Positions 35,542 through 44,754 of a DNA stretch of 56,420 nt are shown piece after piece. The notes below the pieces were generated by a model. The model did no database searches, had not been told where the DNA came from, and saw only the letters and a list, made by a program, of their open reading frames with translations. Origin of the DNA: CAYUQT01 sp964596165 (GTDB taxonomy: Bacteria > Planctomycetota > Phycisphaerae > UBA1845 > JAFGLZ01); assembly GCA_964596165.1 (NCBI GenBank), contig CAZQTW010000043.1:1-56420 (forward strand). Reading direction: 5' to 3'. The stretch's first letter is position 1, and each line of letters starts with the position of its first letter. The translations under genes and the position numbers were made by a program.

Positions 35542-36564
35542 TCACCGTGCAGGCTTGTAGATCTGATCGAATTTACCTCCGTCGTCGAAATGGGTTTTCT
35601 GAGCCTTCTTCCATCCACCAAACACTTCGTCGATCGTGAAGAGGTTGATCTTGGGAAATACCTTTTCGTACTTTTTAGCCACCTCTTCCAAGCGAGGGCG
35701 GTAGTAGTGTCGTGCCGCGATTTCCTGGCCTTCGGGCGAAAACAGGTATTCCAGGTAAGCCTGCGCAACCTCTCTTGTACCACGGCGGTCGACGACCTTG
35801 TCAACGACCGTCACCGGCGGTTCCGCCAAGATGCTGATCGAAGGGATCACGATCTCGAATTGGTCTCTGCCCAGTTCGTTCATTGCGAGAAACGCCTCGT
35901 TTTCCCAGGCCAACAGAACATCACCAATGCGTCGTTGCACGAAGGTATTGGTCGACCCGCGAGCGCCGGAATCCAACACGGGAACGTTCTTGAACAGCCG
36001 TGAAACGAAATCGTATGCTTTTGACTCGTCGCCTTCCGGCTTCTTCATGATGTACCCCCACGCCGCGAGGTAGTTCCATCTCGCTCCCCCCGATGTTTTG
36101 GGATTGGGCGTGATGACGGAGACCCCCGGCTTGACCAGATCGTCCCAGTCCTTGATGCCCCTGGGGTTTCCCTTTCGGACCAGAAAAACAATGGTTGATG
36201 TATAGGGGCAGCTATTGTGCGGGAGCCGTTTCTGCCAGTCCACGGGAAGGAGTTTCGCTCTTTCCGCGATTTCATCGATGTCGTATGCCAGTGCGAGCGT
36301 AACGACATCCGCCTCCAATCCATCCATGACGGCTCTGGCCTGTTTGCCGGCGCCCCCGTGCGACTGCCGTATGATTACGGCCTGACCACTTCTGGCCTTC
36401 CAGTACTTCGCGAATGCCTCGTTGAATTCCTTATACAACTCGCGGGTGGGATCATACGATACATTCAACAATCTCACTTCCGCGCTTACGGAGGTTGCGG
36501 AAACACACGCGAGTACCACGCCGACTGCCATTGACCGGCCTGTTCCAGAATGCACACCCAACAC
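35542..36564 (-). CDS. sbp: Periplasmic sulfate-binding protein
   Basis: This 340-residue protein delivers sulfate to CysTWA. The signal peptide ends near SATSVSAE. The family signature SYDPTRELYKEFNEAFAKYW follows directly, then QSHGGAGKQARAV, one of the loops whose backbone holds sulfate, and GARWNYLAAWGY. It matches Sbp/CysP by length and motif order. GTG 36564 has GAGAGG six to seven nt upstream and gives a normal signal peptide; the open frame runs to 36648. It heads the sulfate-uptake operon and faces the Rrf2 gene across a 552-nt divergent region. Confidence 0.94.
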   Translation of the reverse strand: MLGVHSGTGRSMAVGVVLACVSATSVSAEVRLLNVSYDPTRELYKEFNEAFAKYWKARSGQAVIIRQSHGGAGKQARAVMDGLEADVVTLALAYDIDEIAERAKLLPVDWQKRLPHNSCPYTSTIVFLVRKGNPRGIKDWDDLVKPGVSVITPNPKTSGGARWNYLAAWGYIMKKPEGDESKAYDFVSRLFKNVPVLDSGARGSTNTFVQRRIGDVLLAWENEAFLAMNELGRDQFEIVIPSISILAEPPVTVVDKVVDRRGTREVAQAYLEYLFSPEGQEIAARHYYRPRLEEVAKKYEKVFPKINLFTIDEVFGGWKKAQKTHFDDGGKFDQIYKPAR

Positions 36565-37018
36565 GCTGACCTCTCTTTCGTCTCGGATACTGGCTCCCGC
36601 ACCTGGCGCGAAGGGTCTCGCCCCGGTGCGGACAGAGCCCCTTGTCAACCCTTTCTCGTCCGGCCGTGCGACAGGAAGGAGTTTACGTGCGATGCCGACA
36701 TACGTCCACCCGTCGCGGCGTAACCGACATGGGTGCCATCACTCGTTTCGAAAAGGCCCCTGTCTTACCACACGTGCGACTCCGGGTTCGCCTTGACGGC
36801 GAACGTACTCGACAGGCGTCCTTCCAGCAAACCCCTACAACGCGATTCGTGGTTCGAGAGGACGTCGGCACGCTCTGTCCAGATTACGCTTGCATTATGA
36901 CGTACATGTATGACGGAACGTGTCAGCAAGCAGGAGCCCTCTCCTTCGCCGCCGCTCTTCATCGTTTCGGGCAGCCGGCAAGCACACAGAAAACTGGGCC
37001 CGGCGGGCGGTCGGGGCC
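36565..37018. other. Divergent intergenic region between sulfate import and rrf2-met operons
   Basis: 454 nt with no gene supported. It must hold the leftward promoter of sbp. One leftward -10-like CATAAT is at 36894-36899, but no good -35 sits at 16-18 nt. A short palindrome TACATGTA lies at 36903-36910, between TGACG repeats. Confidence 0.4.
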
Positions 37019-37053
37019 TTGACAAAACACACTGAAGTGCATAGTCTACTATG
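37019..37053 (+). promoter_or_regulatory. rrf2 promoter with perfect palindromic operator candidate
   Basis: TTGACA (37019-37024), a 17-nt spacer and TAGTCT (37042-37047) form a promoter 64 nt before the rrf2 start. The 14-nt palindrome CATAGT-CT-ACTATG (37040-37053) overlaps the -10 box completely. A repressor bound there would block RNA polymerase. The likely binder is the Rrf2 protein encoded next, by autoregulation. Confidence 0.65.
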
Positions 37054-37116
37054 TTCATGGATTTCAGTCAATATGTATTCGATGTCTGTGCGGCGCTTGC
37101 CTGAGGGAGCAGAGGC

Positions 37117-37557
37117 ATGAAGATTTCCACACGAGGTCGTTACGGACTGCGGGTCATGATCGAGCTGGCCGCACACTACGGGAAAGGTCCCCTTCGAATG
37201 AGTGCGATCGCGAAGAAGCAGAACGTCTCGCGCAAGTACTTGCACGCATTGCTGACAGCGTTGCGCTCGGCGGGAATGGTCCAGTCCAGCCGAGGGGCTG
37301 AAGGCGGATATGAGTTGGCGCGAGCCCCTGATACGATTACGGCCGCCGACATCGTCCATGTCTTGGAGGGTTCTACGGCGCCTGTGGAATGTGTCAAGAA
37401 CCGTCAGTTATGCAAACGATCGGGCACGTGTGTTGCCCGCCAAGTCTGGCAGGACCTCGCAGAGGCAATCGAGAGGGTACTGGCCGGTCTCAACCTCCAA
37501 CAACTTCTGGAACGTCAGCAGAAGGTCGCCAGCGGTCCCCCTATGTTTGACATCTGA
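37117..37557 (+). CDS. Rrf2 family transcriptional regulator with three conserved cysteines
   Basis: A 146-residue protein with the Rrf2 winged helix: MKISTRGRYGLRVMIELA, the recognition helix region IAKKQNVSRKYLHALLTALR, and RGAEGGYELARAP in the wing. Cys92, Cys99 and Cys105 in the dimer helix sit where IscR has Cys92, Cys98 and Cys104, so an iron-sulfur cluster is plausible, though the first gap is one residue longer. Other Rrf2 proteins, such as CymR, control cysteine genes without a cluster. It lies upstream of metY (15-nt gap) and divergent from sulfate uptake, so a role as sulfur or cluster-status regulator is a reasonable inference. Confidence 0.9.
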   Translation: MKISTRGRYGLRVMIELAAHYGKGPLRMSAIAKKQNVSRKYLHALLTALRSAGMVQSSRGAEGGYELARAPDTITAADIVHVLEGSTAPVECVKNRQLCKRSGTCVARQVWQDLAEAIERVLAGLNLQQLLERQQKVASGPPMFDI

Positions 37558-37572
37558 CAGGAGAATCAGTGT

Positions 37573-38883
37573 ATGACGCACCCAGCAAGAAGTCAGGGAC
37601 TTGGCACACTATGCCTGCATGCCGGGCAGCAGGTCGATCCGGCGACCGCCTCGCGGGCGGTGCCGATTTATGCGACCTCCAGCTATGTGTTCAACAGCAC
37701 GGAGCATGCGGCCAACCTCTTTGCACTCAAGGAGTTCGGCAACATCTACTCCAGACTGATGAACCCCACCAACGACGTGCTCGAAAAACGGCTCGCCGCC
37801 CTCGACGGTGGGGCGGCCGCGCTTGCCTTCGCATCAGGGCAAGCTGCCATAACCGCTGCAATTCTGACTATCACCCATTCGGGGCAGAACTTCATCTCCT
37901 CGACGAGTCTTTATGGCGGAACTTGGACGCTTTTCTCTCAGACGCTCAGCAAGCTTGGCGTGGAGGTTCGTTTCTTTGATCCCGACCGTCCGGAAAGGAT
38001 ACACGAGCTCGTCGATGAAAACACGCGCTGTGTCTATCTGGAGAGTATGGGAAACCCCAAGAACGACGTTCCCGATTTCGAGAGGATCGCGGAGATCGCA
38101 CACGGAAACGGCCTGCCCGTCGTTTGCGACAATACCGTGCTGACGCCGGCCGTCTTTCGGCCGATCGAACACGGCATTGACATCGTGGTCTACTCGACCA
38201 CCAAGTTCATCGGCGGACATGGGGTCCACATCGGCGGTGCCATCGTCGACGGGGGTACGTTTCCGTGGGCCGATGCCCCGGCGAAGTGGCCCGAATTCTG
38301 CAGTCCCGATCCGGCTTATCACGGCGTCGTATTCACGGAGGCCCTCAGGCCCATCGGCAACATTGCCTACATCATCCACATCCGAACCCATTGGCTGAGA
38401 GACACGGGCGCTTGCATGAGCCCATTTGCCGCGTTTCTGTTCCTCATGGGGCTCGAGACTCTTCACCTTCGGATGCCGCGACATTGCGAGAATGCCCAGG
38501 CGATTGCCGAGTGGTTGATCGATCATCCCGCGGTCGCATGGGTTAATTATCCCGGCCTGGAAAGGCATCCGAACCACCTGCTCGCGCGGAAGTATCTGTC
38601 GAAAGGCGCCGGTGCGATCATCGGTTTCGGCATCCGCGGCGGTAAGGAAGCGGCGGTGCGGTTCATCAACTCAGTCCGGTTGGCCAGTCACCTGGCCAAT
38701 ATCGGCGACGCCAAGACACTCGTCATTCATCCGGCTTCGACAACGCATCAGCAATTGAGCGATGCCGAACAGACGGCCGCGGGGGTCAGCCCGGAATACA
38801 TCCGCCTGAGTGTTGGTATAGAAGACCTGGCGGACATTAAGGCGGACCTCAATCAGGCACTCTTGACCTCGCAATCGTGTTGA
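37573..38883 (+). CDS. metY: O-acetylhomoserine sulfhydrylase
   Basis: MetY (436 residues) makes homocysteine from O-acetylhomoserine and sulfide with PLP. The PLP lysine is Lys211 in YSTTKFIGGHG. YSRLMNPTNDVLEKR and SGQAAITAA bind the cofactor phosphate. The length fits MetY better than MetB or MetZ (about 390). The stop overlaps the upstream edge of the metX-metW frame, so the genes are coupled: MetX makes the substrate MetY uses. Confidence 0.94.
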   Translation: MTHPARSQGLGTLCLHAGQQVDPATASRAVPIYATSSYVFNSTEHAANLFALKEFGNIYSRLMNPTNDVLEKRLAALDGGAAALAFASGQAAITAAILTITHSGQNFISSTSLYGGTWTLFSQTLSKLGVEVRFFDPDRPERIHELVDENTRCVYLESMGNPKNDVPDFERIAEIAHGNGLPVVCDNTVLTPAVFRPIEHGIDIVVYSTTKFIGGHGVHIGGAIVDGGTFPWADAPAKWPEFCSPDPAYHGVVFTEALRPIGNIAYIIHIRTHWLRDTGACMSPFAAFLFLMGLETLHLRMPRHCENAQAIAEWLIDHPAVAWVNYPGLERHPNHLLARKYLSKGAGAIIGFGIRGGKEAAVRFINSVRLASHLANIGDAKTLVIHPASTTHQQLSDAEQTAAGVSPEYIRLSVGIEDLADIKADLNQALLTSQSC

Positions 38884-38909
38884 GGGATCGGAAAGAGTCG
38901 GACGACCGT

Positions 38910-40718
38910 ATGACCGATCGTTTCCTTGACAGCAGCGACAGTCTTCGCAGCGCCGCGCCGCTGAGGCACGTTCAGACATGGACGCTGAACGGCCCCCTGG
39001 AGCTTGAGCTGGGGGGAGCACTGCCCAGGGTTACGGTCGCCTATGAGACGTACGGCCGGCTCAATCATGACAAGGACAACGCTGTCCTCATTTGTCACGC
39101 GCTGAGCGGCGATTCCCATGTCGCGCGTCACGACGCGGAGGACGATCCCGGCTGGTGGGACATCGTTGTCGGTCCCGGCAAAGCGGTCGACACCGAGAGA
39201 TATTTCGTGATCTGCCCAAACATTCTCGGCGGGTGTCGCGGCACAACCGGCCCGAACACGATCAATCCCGACACCGGCAGGCCGTACGGTCCCGATTTCC
39301 CAACCGTGACGATCCGCGATATGGTCGAGGTTCAACGCCGACTGCTGGACCACCTCGGCATTCCATTGCTTCGGGCCGCAATCGGCGGTTCCATGGGCGG
39401 CCACCAGGTCCTGGGTTGGGCCACGTTACACCCGGAGCGACTGCGTGGCGCCGTTCCGATCGCGACATCGGCGCGGCTGACCGCCCAGGCCCTCGCCTTC
39501 GACGTCGTCGGCCGAAACGCCATTATGCGGGATCCGAACTTCCACGGTGGGGAGTACTACGACAACGGCAACGGGCCGCACGTGGGGCTTGCGCTCGCTC
39601 GAATGATCGGACACATTACTTACCTCTCGCGCGAGGCGATGCGACAAAAATTCGAGGCCGATCGCCTGCGCCCACGCGACGTTGTGACCGAGTTCGAGAA
39701 GACATTCTCCGTCGGCAGTTATCTCGGCTATCAGGGGGACAAGTTCGTTGAGAGGTTTGATGCCAACAGCTACATCACGCTATCAATGGCCATGGATCTG
39801 TTTGATCTGGGCAGTTCCGTATCCGAGTTGGCAGCCCGTCTTGGCGTGACACGATGTCGGTGGCTAGTGATCAGTTTCACGAGCGACTGGCTTTTTCCGC
39901 CGGACCAGGCTCAAGACTTGGTCAACGCCTTGATCGCCGCCAACAAGCCCGTCAGCTACTGTAATGTCCGCAGTTCCTGTGGCCACGATGCGTTCCTGCT
40001 CGAAGACAACCTGAGCAGTTATGGAGAGCTGCTTCGGTCGTTTCTCGGCAATCTGGACGGCCGGACCGAGCCCGAGGATGCCGTTGAAGAAGACCCCTAT
40101 GGGGACAATCCCACCAGCATCTTTCAGCCGCGTCGATTGGACTACGACCGGATTATCGATCTGATTCCTCCCACCGCCGACGTGCTCGACCTGGCCTGTG
40201 GACGGGGTTCGTTACTGGCCCGACTGAAGCGTCGCGGTAATCCCCGGATCATGGGCGTCGAGCTTGACGAACAGTCGGTCATCGCTTGCGTGCGGCGCGG
40301 TCTCGACGTTGTTCAGCTCGACCTCGATCGAGGCCTGTCCCAGTTTGGCGATGGGCAGTTCGACGTGGTGGTGCTTTCTCAGGCGCTCCAGGCCGTCAAG
40401 AACGTCGAAGCCATCCTCCAGGACATGCTTCGCATCGGTCGTCGGTGCATCGTCAGCTTTCCCAACATGGCTTACTACAAGCTGCGCCGGATGCTGGCCG
40501 AACAGGGTCGAGCGCCAAGAGACAGCGGCCTGCTCCGATTTCAGTGGTACAACTCGCCGAATATTCGCTTCCTTTCCATCGCCGACTTCGAGGACTTCTG
40601 CAAGCTCAAGGCCATTCAGATCCACCGGCGAATCGCCCTGGACACCGAATTGGGAACCGGGGTTGCCGCCGACGCCAACCTTAACGCTGATACAGCAATT
40701 TTCGTCATCAGTCGCTAG
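38910..40718 (+). CDS. metX: Homoserine O-acetyltransferase fused to MetW methyltransferase-like domain
   Basis: A 602-residue two-domain protein. Residues 1-385 are MetX, an alpha/beta-hydrolase acyltransferase with the nucleophile Ser161 in AIGGSMGGHQ, Asp326 in SDWLFPP and His359 in SCGHDAFLLE. Residues about 409-602 are MetW, a SAM-fold protein (VLDLACGRGSLLARL, then GVELDEQSV, and FPNMAYYKLR), which in many bacteria is a separate gene needed for MetX activity. An acidic linker (EPEDAVEEDPYGDN) joins them. The acyl donor, acetyl or succinyl, is not certain. ATG 38910 is preferred; GTG 38877 has no ribosome site. Confidence 0.92.
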   Translation: MTDRFLDSSDSLRSAAPLRHVQTWTLNGPLELELGGALPRVTVAYETYGRLNHDKDNAVLICHALSGDSHVARHDAEDDPGWWDIVVGPGKAVDTERYFVICPNILGGCRGTTGPNTINPDTGRPYGPDFPTVTIRDMVEVQRRLLDHLGIPLLRAAIGGSMGGHQVLGWATLHPERLRGAVPIATSARLTAQALAFDVVGRNAIMRDPNFHGGEYYDNGNGPHVGLALARMIGHITYLSREAMRQKFEADRLRPRDVVTEFEKTFSVGSYLGYQGDKFVERFDANSYITLSMAMDLFDLGSSVSELAARLGVTRCRWLVISFTSDWLFPPDQAQDLVNALIAANKPVSYCNVRSSCGHDAFLLEDNLSSYGELLRSFLGNLDGRTEPEDAVEEDPYGDNPTSIFQPRRLDYDRIIDLIPPTADVLDLACGRGSLLARLKRRGNPRIMGVELDEQSVIACVRRGLDVVQLDLDRGLSQFGDGQFDVVVLSQALQAVKNVEAILQDMLRIGRRCIVSFPNMAYYKLRRMLAEQGRAPRDSGLLRFQWYNSPNIRFLSIADFEDFCKLKAIQIHRRIALDTELGTGVAADANLNADTAIFVISR

Positions 40719-40735
40719 AGGCAATTGGGCGGAGG

Positions 40736-41647
40736 TCAGGCGTGGACTTTCATCATTCCGTCGAGTGCGCGACGCGCCCGAATCCGAATCTCCTCCGAAA
40801 CGCGAACCTCGTGTTGCATCGTCTCGAGACACCACAGCACCTTTTCGATATCGATTCGCTTCATGTTCGGGCAGATGGCCGAAGCCGTCGCGGGATAGAA
40901 TGCTTTGCTAGGGTTCTCTTTCCGAAGGCGATGCAAGATTCCGGTTTCGGTGCCGACAATGAATTCCTGGGCGTCCGAGGCCTGCGCGTACCGGCACATT
41001 TGGCCCGTGGAGAGCACCTGATCCGCCAGCTTCCGTACTGCCTCCGTACACTCCGGGTGCACCATGACAAGCGCATGGGGGTGCTCCCGCCTCTCACGAA
41101 CGATGTCGGAATCCATGATTCGTACGTGGGTCGGACAGTAGCCCCTCCACAAGATCATCTTGCGGCCCGTTCTCAACGACACGTGCTGGCCCAGGTACTT
41201 GTCCGGTACAAAGATGATCTCCTCGGCGCTCCGGAGCGACTCGACCACGCCGACGGCGTTAGCGGACGTGCAGCACACGTCAGACTCGGCCTTCACATCG
41301 GCGCTGCTATTGACGTAGCACACGACCAAGGCGTTGGGACGCCCTTCCTTGAACCGACGAAGCTCGGCTGCGGTGATCATATCCGCCATGGGACAACCGG
41401 CCTGCGGATCGGGAATGAGCACGATCTTGTCCGGGCAGAGGATTGAGGCCGTTTCGGCCATGAAATGGACCCCGCAGAAGACGATTACCTTTGCGTCCGT
41501 ATCAGCCGCCCGGCGGCTGAGCTCCAAGGAGTCGCCCGTGAAGTCCGCCAGTTCCTGTACCTCGGACGCCTGATAGTTGTGCGCAAGGATCACCGCGTTC
41601 CTTTGGCGTTTGAGCTTCTCAATGCGTTGGGTGATTGAGCCGTTCAC
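40736..41647 (-). CDS. nadA: Quinolinate synthase A
   Basis: NadA (303 residues from GTG 41647) condenses iminoaspartate with dihydroxyacetone phosphate to quinolinate, an early NAD step, using a [4Fe-4S] cluster. It has ILAHNYQASEVQ and the cluster ligands Cys85 (AGCPMAD), Cys200 (HPEC) and Cys259 (AICPNMK) in the usual order. GTG 41647 with AGAGG upstream matches the family start. The frame stays open to GTG 41710, with 21 doubtful extra residues. nadB and nadC are not in the window. larE lies just upstream on the same strand. Confidence 0.95.
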   Translation of the reverse strand: MNGSITQRIEKLKRQRNAVILAHNYQASEVQELADFTGDSLELSRRAADTDAKVIVFCGVHFMAETASILCPDKIVLIPDPQAGCPMADMITAAELRRFKEGRPNALVVCYVNSSADVKAESDVCCTSANAVGVVESLRSAEEIIFVPDKYLGQHVSLRTGRKMILWRGYCPTHVRIMDSDIVRERREHPHALVMVHPECTEAVRKLADQVLSTGQMCRYAQASDAQEFIVGTETGILHRLRKENPSKAFYPATASAICPNMKRIDIEKVLWCLETMQHEVRVSEEIRIRARRALDGMMKVHA

Positions 41648-41719
41648 GATAGGCCTCTGCGCACCGCAAAGCCAGGTCCTTAACCGTTCCGAGTCGTTCC
41701 GGCTCGGCACCTACCCCAA

Positions 41720-42541
41720 TCAGGGCTGCTTGAGGACCTCGTTCATGCTGCCTGTTCGATACCCCTCGAGGTCCAGCGTCACATAGACGAAGCCCAGCTC
41801 CTTTGCGAGCTTGACACACGCACCCCGGAGTTCGGCGTCCAGCATGAGCGCCAGCTTGTTCGGTGGCAGCTCCAGGCGCAAAACGTCTCCGTGATGCCGG
41901 GCACGTGAGCCGGGCATCCCCCGTTCTGTGAGAAACGTCTCGATGGTTTCCACCTGCCGCAGCTTCTCCTCGCTGATAGTCGATCCGTACGGAAAACGCG
42001 AGGCCAGACAGGCCATTGCCGGCTTGTCCGCGGTGGGAAGCCGATAGACCTCTCTACTGATCGTCCGGATGTCTTCTTTCGTCAGCCCCGCTTTCTTGAG
42101 CGGCCGGAGGATGCCCAATTCTTCCACCGCCCTGCCGCCGGGCCGGTAGTCGTGGGCGTCATCCGCATTCGTGCCATCGGCGACGCCGAGGAGGCCTCGA
42201 GCGTCGGCTACCTGTCGGATCTTCGTGAACAGTTCTTTCTTGCAGTGGTAGCAGCGATCGGGCGGATTGTCGCGAAATCCGGGGATGTCGAGTTCCTCCG
42301 AGACAATGGTGACGTGAGGAATGCCCCGGCTTCTCACAAACTCGAGCGCGCTCTCATATTCCTTCTGAGGGTAGGTCGAGGATGTCGCAATCACCGCCAG
42401 ACATCGCTCCTTGAGAACTTCATGAGCCACTGTCAGCAGCAGTGTGCTATCCACGCCTCCGGAAAACGCCACCGCGCAGCCGCCCGTTCGTTCAAGAATC
42501 TCCTTCAGCTCCTTCAGCTTTACCGAGCATTCCCGCTGCAT
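41720..42541 (-). CDS. larE: ATP-dependent sacrificial sulfur transferase LarE
   Basis: LarE (273 residues) is a PP-loop protein that gives its own cysteine sulfur (or coenzyme A sulfur in some homologues) to build the nickel-pincer cofactor of lactate racemase. FSGGVDSTLLL (26-36) is the PP-loop. RCYHCKKELF (96-105) is typical. Cys178 in MACLASRFPYG matches the sacrificial Cys176 of the Lactiplantibacillus enzyme. No larA, larB or larC is in the window. It ends 73 nt before the preferred nadA start and may be cotranscribed. Confidence 0.92.
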   Translation of the reverse strand: MQRECSVKLKELKEILERTGGCAVAFSGGVDSTLLLTVAHEVLKERCLAVIATSSTYPQKEYESALEFVRSRGIPHVTIVSEELDIPGFRDNPPDRCYHCKKELFTKIRQVADARGLLGVADGTNADDAHDYRPGGRAVEELGILRPLKKAGLTKEDIRTISREVYRLPTADKPAMACLASRFPYGSTISEEKLRQVETIETFLTERGMPGSRARHHGDVLRLELPPNKLALMLDAELRGACVKLAKELGFVYVTLDLEGYRTGSMNEVLKQP

Positions 42542-42675
42542 GACTCGATCTCGCCGGCCCGGCCTGGTTCAGCTCGACAACAAATCATAGCAGTCAATTC
42601 TCGCCGAATCGACACACGAGCCTTCTGGGACCTGCCTCTCCTCTCATGGCCTTCTCCCATCCCACCCTCTACCGC

Positions 42676-44637
42676 TTACACCGGCTCGTCGTGTACAACA
42701 ATCCGACACGCCGGCAACGAATCCAGGAATGCGCGACCGTAGGGTTTCCGGACGATTCGAGGGTCGAGCACGACGACAATACCCCGGTCGGTCTTGGTGC
42801 GAATGAGGCGACCAAACCCTTGTTTGAACTTCAGTATCGCTTGGGGAAGTTGATACTGATTGAACGGGTTGCCGCCGGCCTGCCGAATCTGCTCGATTCG
42901 TGCTTGGACAATCGGCCTGTCCGGCACGGCGAAAGGCAATCGCACGATGATTACATTACTCAGTGCCTCTCCGGGGACGTCGACCCCCTGCCAGAACGTG
43001 TCGGTCCCGAAGATGACGCTGCCGATGTTGTTTCGGAACCGCTCCAGCATGAGGCCACGAGGCACTCCCTCGCCCTGGACCATCAGGTCGATTCCCTCTT
43101 CCGCGAAGAACCCCCGCAGGCGATCCGCCATTTCACTCATCATCCGATAGCTGGTAAACAGCACGAACGCGCGGCCTTCGGTCATACGAACGTACTTGCG
43201 AATGGCGCGGTCCGCCGCGTCCATGAATGCCTCGCCTTGAGATGGGTCGGGCATACACGTCTCGACGTGTATCGTCACCTGCTCGCGATAGTTGAACGGC
43301 GAACCCAGCTTGAGCATTCGGGGTTCGGGTGTCTCCAAACCAATTCGCTGCCGGAAGTAGCCAAAATCGGTTTTGCCGCCGGTGCACAGCGTTGCGCTGG
43401 TTAGGACAACGCTAGACGTCCTGTTGAACAGCAACTCCTGCAAACGGGGGCCGACGTGAACCGGACAGCAGTTCACCGAGAGCGTGGTATAGCGGCCTTC
43501 CGTCTGTTCAATCCAATAGGCGTGGTCGGGCCATTCTTGTTTCATCAGACCCTCCAACCCGTCCGCCAAGTCCGCGATTCGCTGCATGTGACTGGTCAGT
43601 TCGAACCGGTCGTCGTCGCTCTTGGCCCGACTGCGCGCCGAACGCAATCGATCATGGAGCTCCAACATGGCCGGCGTCAGGATGTTCTCGATGGGCTCGG
43701 CCTGCAGGAGTCGCCCGTTCTGCTGGCCATGTTGGCGTTGCCAGTCCCGGAGCGTCTTGAAGAACCTCTCGGCCCTGCGTCGGACTTTCGTTACCGCCTT
43801 GATCGCGGTTTCCGTCCCGCAGGCGGCCAGCAAACCCTTGCCGGTGCGTTCGTGCGAGAGCCCGTTCAGTAGAAACCGGATCTGTCCATCGCTCACCGAA
43901 ACGCCGAAGTGCGTTCCCGCCGCTTCCTCGAAGGTGTGGGCCTCGTCGATGACCACCAGTTCGTACGCCGGTAGCAGTCCTTCACCGACCCGTCGAATTG
44001 CCAGATCGCTCAAGAGGAGTGCGTGATTGACGGCCAGGATATTGGCGCCAAGCATCCGACGTCGCGCCCGTTGATAGAAACATCGATCGTGATGCTTGCA
44101 CAGCCGTCCCTTGCAGTTGCCGCGTTCACTGCGGAGGCGATCCCATACCGTCATGCGCGGCTGCTGCGACAAGTCGCTTAGGGAGCCGTCGGTCGTGCGA
44201 TAGGCCCAATCTTCAATCCGCCACAATTCCTGCAAATCCGGGTCATCTACAAATAGAGACGACTGTGCTTTGCTGACACGTTCCAAGCGCCGTAGACAGA
44301 CATAGTTGTTCCTACCTTTGACCAGCACGGCCGTGAACTCCTCCGGAATCACGGCGTTCAGAAAGGGCAGGTCTTTGTTGACCAATTGTTCCTGCAAGGC
44401 GATCGTAAACGTGCTGATGAGGACCTTCCGTTGGCGCTCCAGCACCTGAAGGATGGCGGGAATCAGATAGGCGAAGCTCTTGCCGACACCGGTCCCCGCC
44501 TCGACGATCAGATTATGCCCTTCCTCAAATGCACGTTCCACCGCGGCGGCCATTTCAAGCTGCTGAGGCCGGACCTCATAGCCCGGCAGACGCCTGGCCA
44601 CGTTTCCCTCGGGACTAAGCAATTTGGCGGTTCGCAT
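42676..44637 (-). CDS. dinG: DinG/XPD-type iron-sulfur ATP-dependent DNA helicase
   Basis: A 653-residue superfamily 2 helicase, usually 5'-3' and active on forked or looped DNA. Motif I is VEAGTGVGKSFAYLIP (45-60) and motif II is VIDEAHTFEEAAG, with DEAH at 231-234. FGTDTFWQGVDVPG is motif V. Four cysteines between motifs I and II, Cys114, Cys175, Cys180 and Cys186 in NYVCLRR and GNCKGRLCKHHDRCFYQR, match the XPD/DinG iron-sulfur cluster. ATG 44637 is used. It is DinG-like rather than DinG in the strict sense. Its neighbours on the same strand (larE, a small membrane protein, prfB) are unrelated. Confidence 0.93.
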   Translation of the reverse strand: MRTAKLLSPEGNVARRLPGYEVRPQQLEMAAAVERAFEEGHNLIVEAGTGVGKSFAYLIPAILQVLERQRKVLISTFTIALQEQLVNKDLPFLNAVIPEEFTAVLVKGRNNYVCLRRLERVSKAQSSLFVDDPDLQELWRIEDWAYRTTDGSLSDLSQQPRMTVWDRLRSERGNCKGRLCKHHDRCFYQRARRRMLGANILAVNHALLLSDLAIRRVGEGLLPAYELVVIDEAHTFEEAAGTHFGVSVSDGQIRFLLNGLSHERTGKGLLAACGTETAIKAVTKVRRRAERFFKTLRDWQRQHGQQNGRLLQAEPIENILTPAMLELHDRLRSARSRAKSDDDRFELTSHMQRIADLADGLEGLMKQEWPDHAYWIEQTEGRYTTLSVNCCPVHVGPRLQELLFNRTSSVVLTSATLCTGGKTDFGYFRQRIGLETPEPRMLKLGSPFNYREQVTIHVETCMPDPSQGEAFMDAADRAIRKYVRMTEGRAFVLFTSYRMMSEMADRLRGFFAEEGIDLMVQGEGVPRGLMLERFRNNIGSVIFGTDTFWQGVDVPGEALSNVIIVRLPFAVPDRPIVQARIEQIRQAGGNPFNQYQLPQAILKFKQGFGRLIRTKTDRGIVVVLDPRIVRKPYGRAFLDSLPACRIVVHDEPV

Positions 44638-44754
44638 GTTGTCCGAGCTTTCCGACAGCCAATACTGCAGTTCCCCAGCATCGACGCCCGGAGTGACTGC
44701 GCTTGTGATGAGGAACCTCGACCTTGCCGATCCTCTGATAGAGTCTCGGGCGGG

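Noticed and set aside
37019..37116. Possible SAM riboswitch before the met operon
   Set aside because: The leader is only about 60 nt and lacks the conserved four-way junction elements; the palindrome suits a protein operator better.
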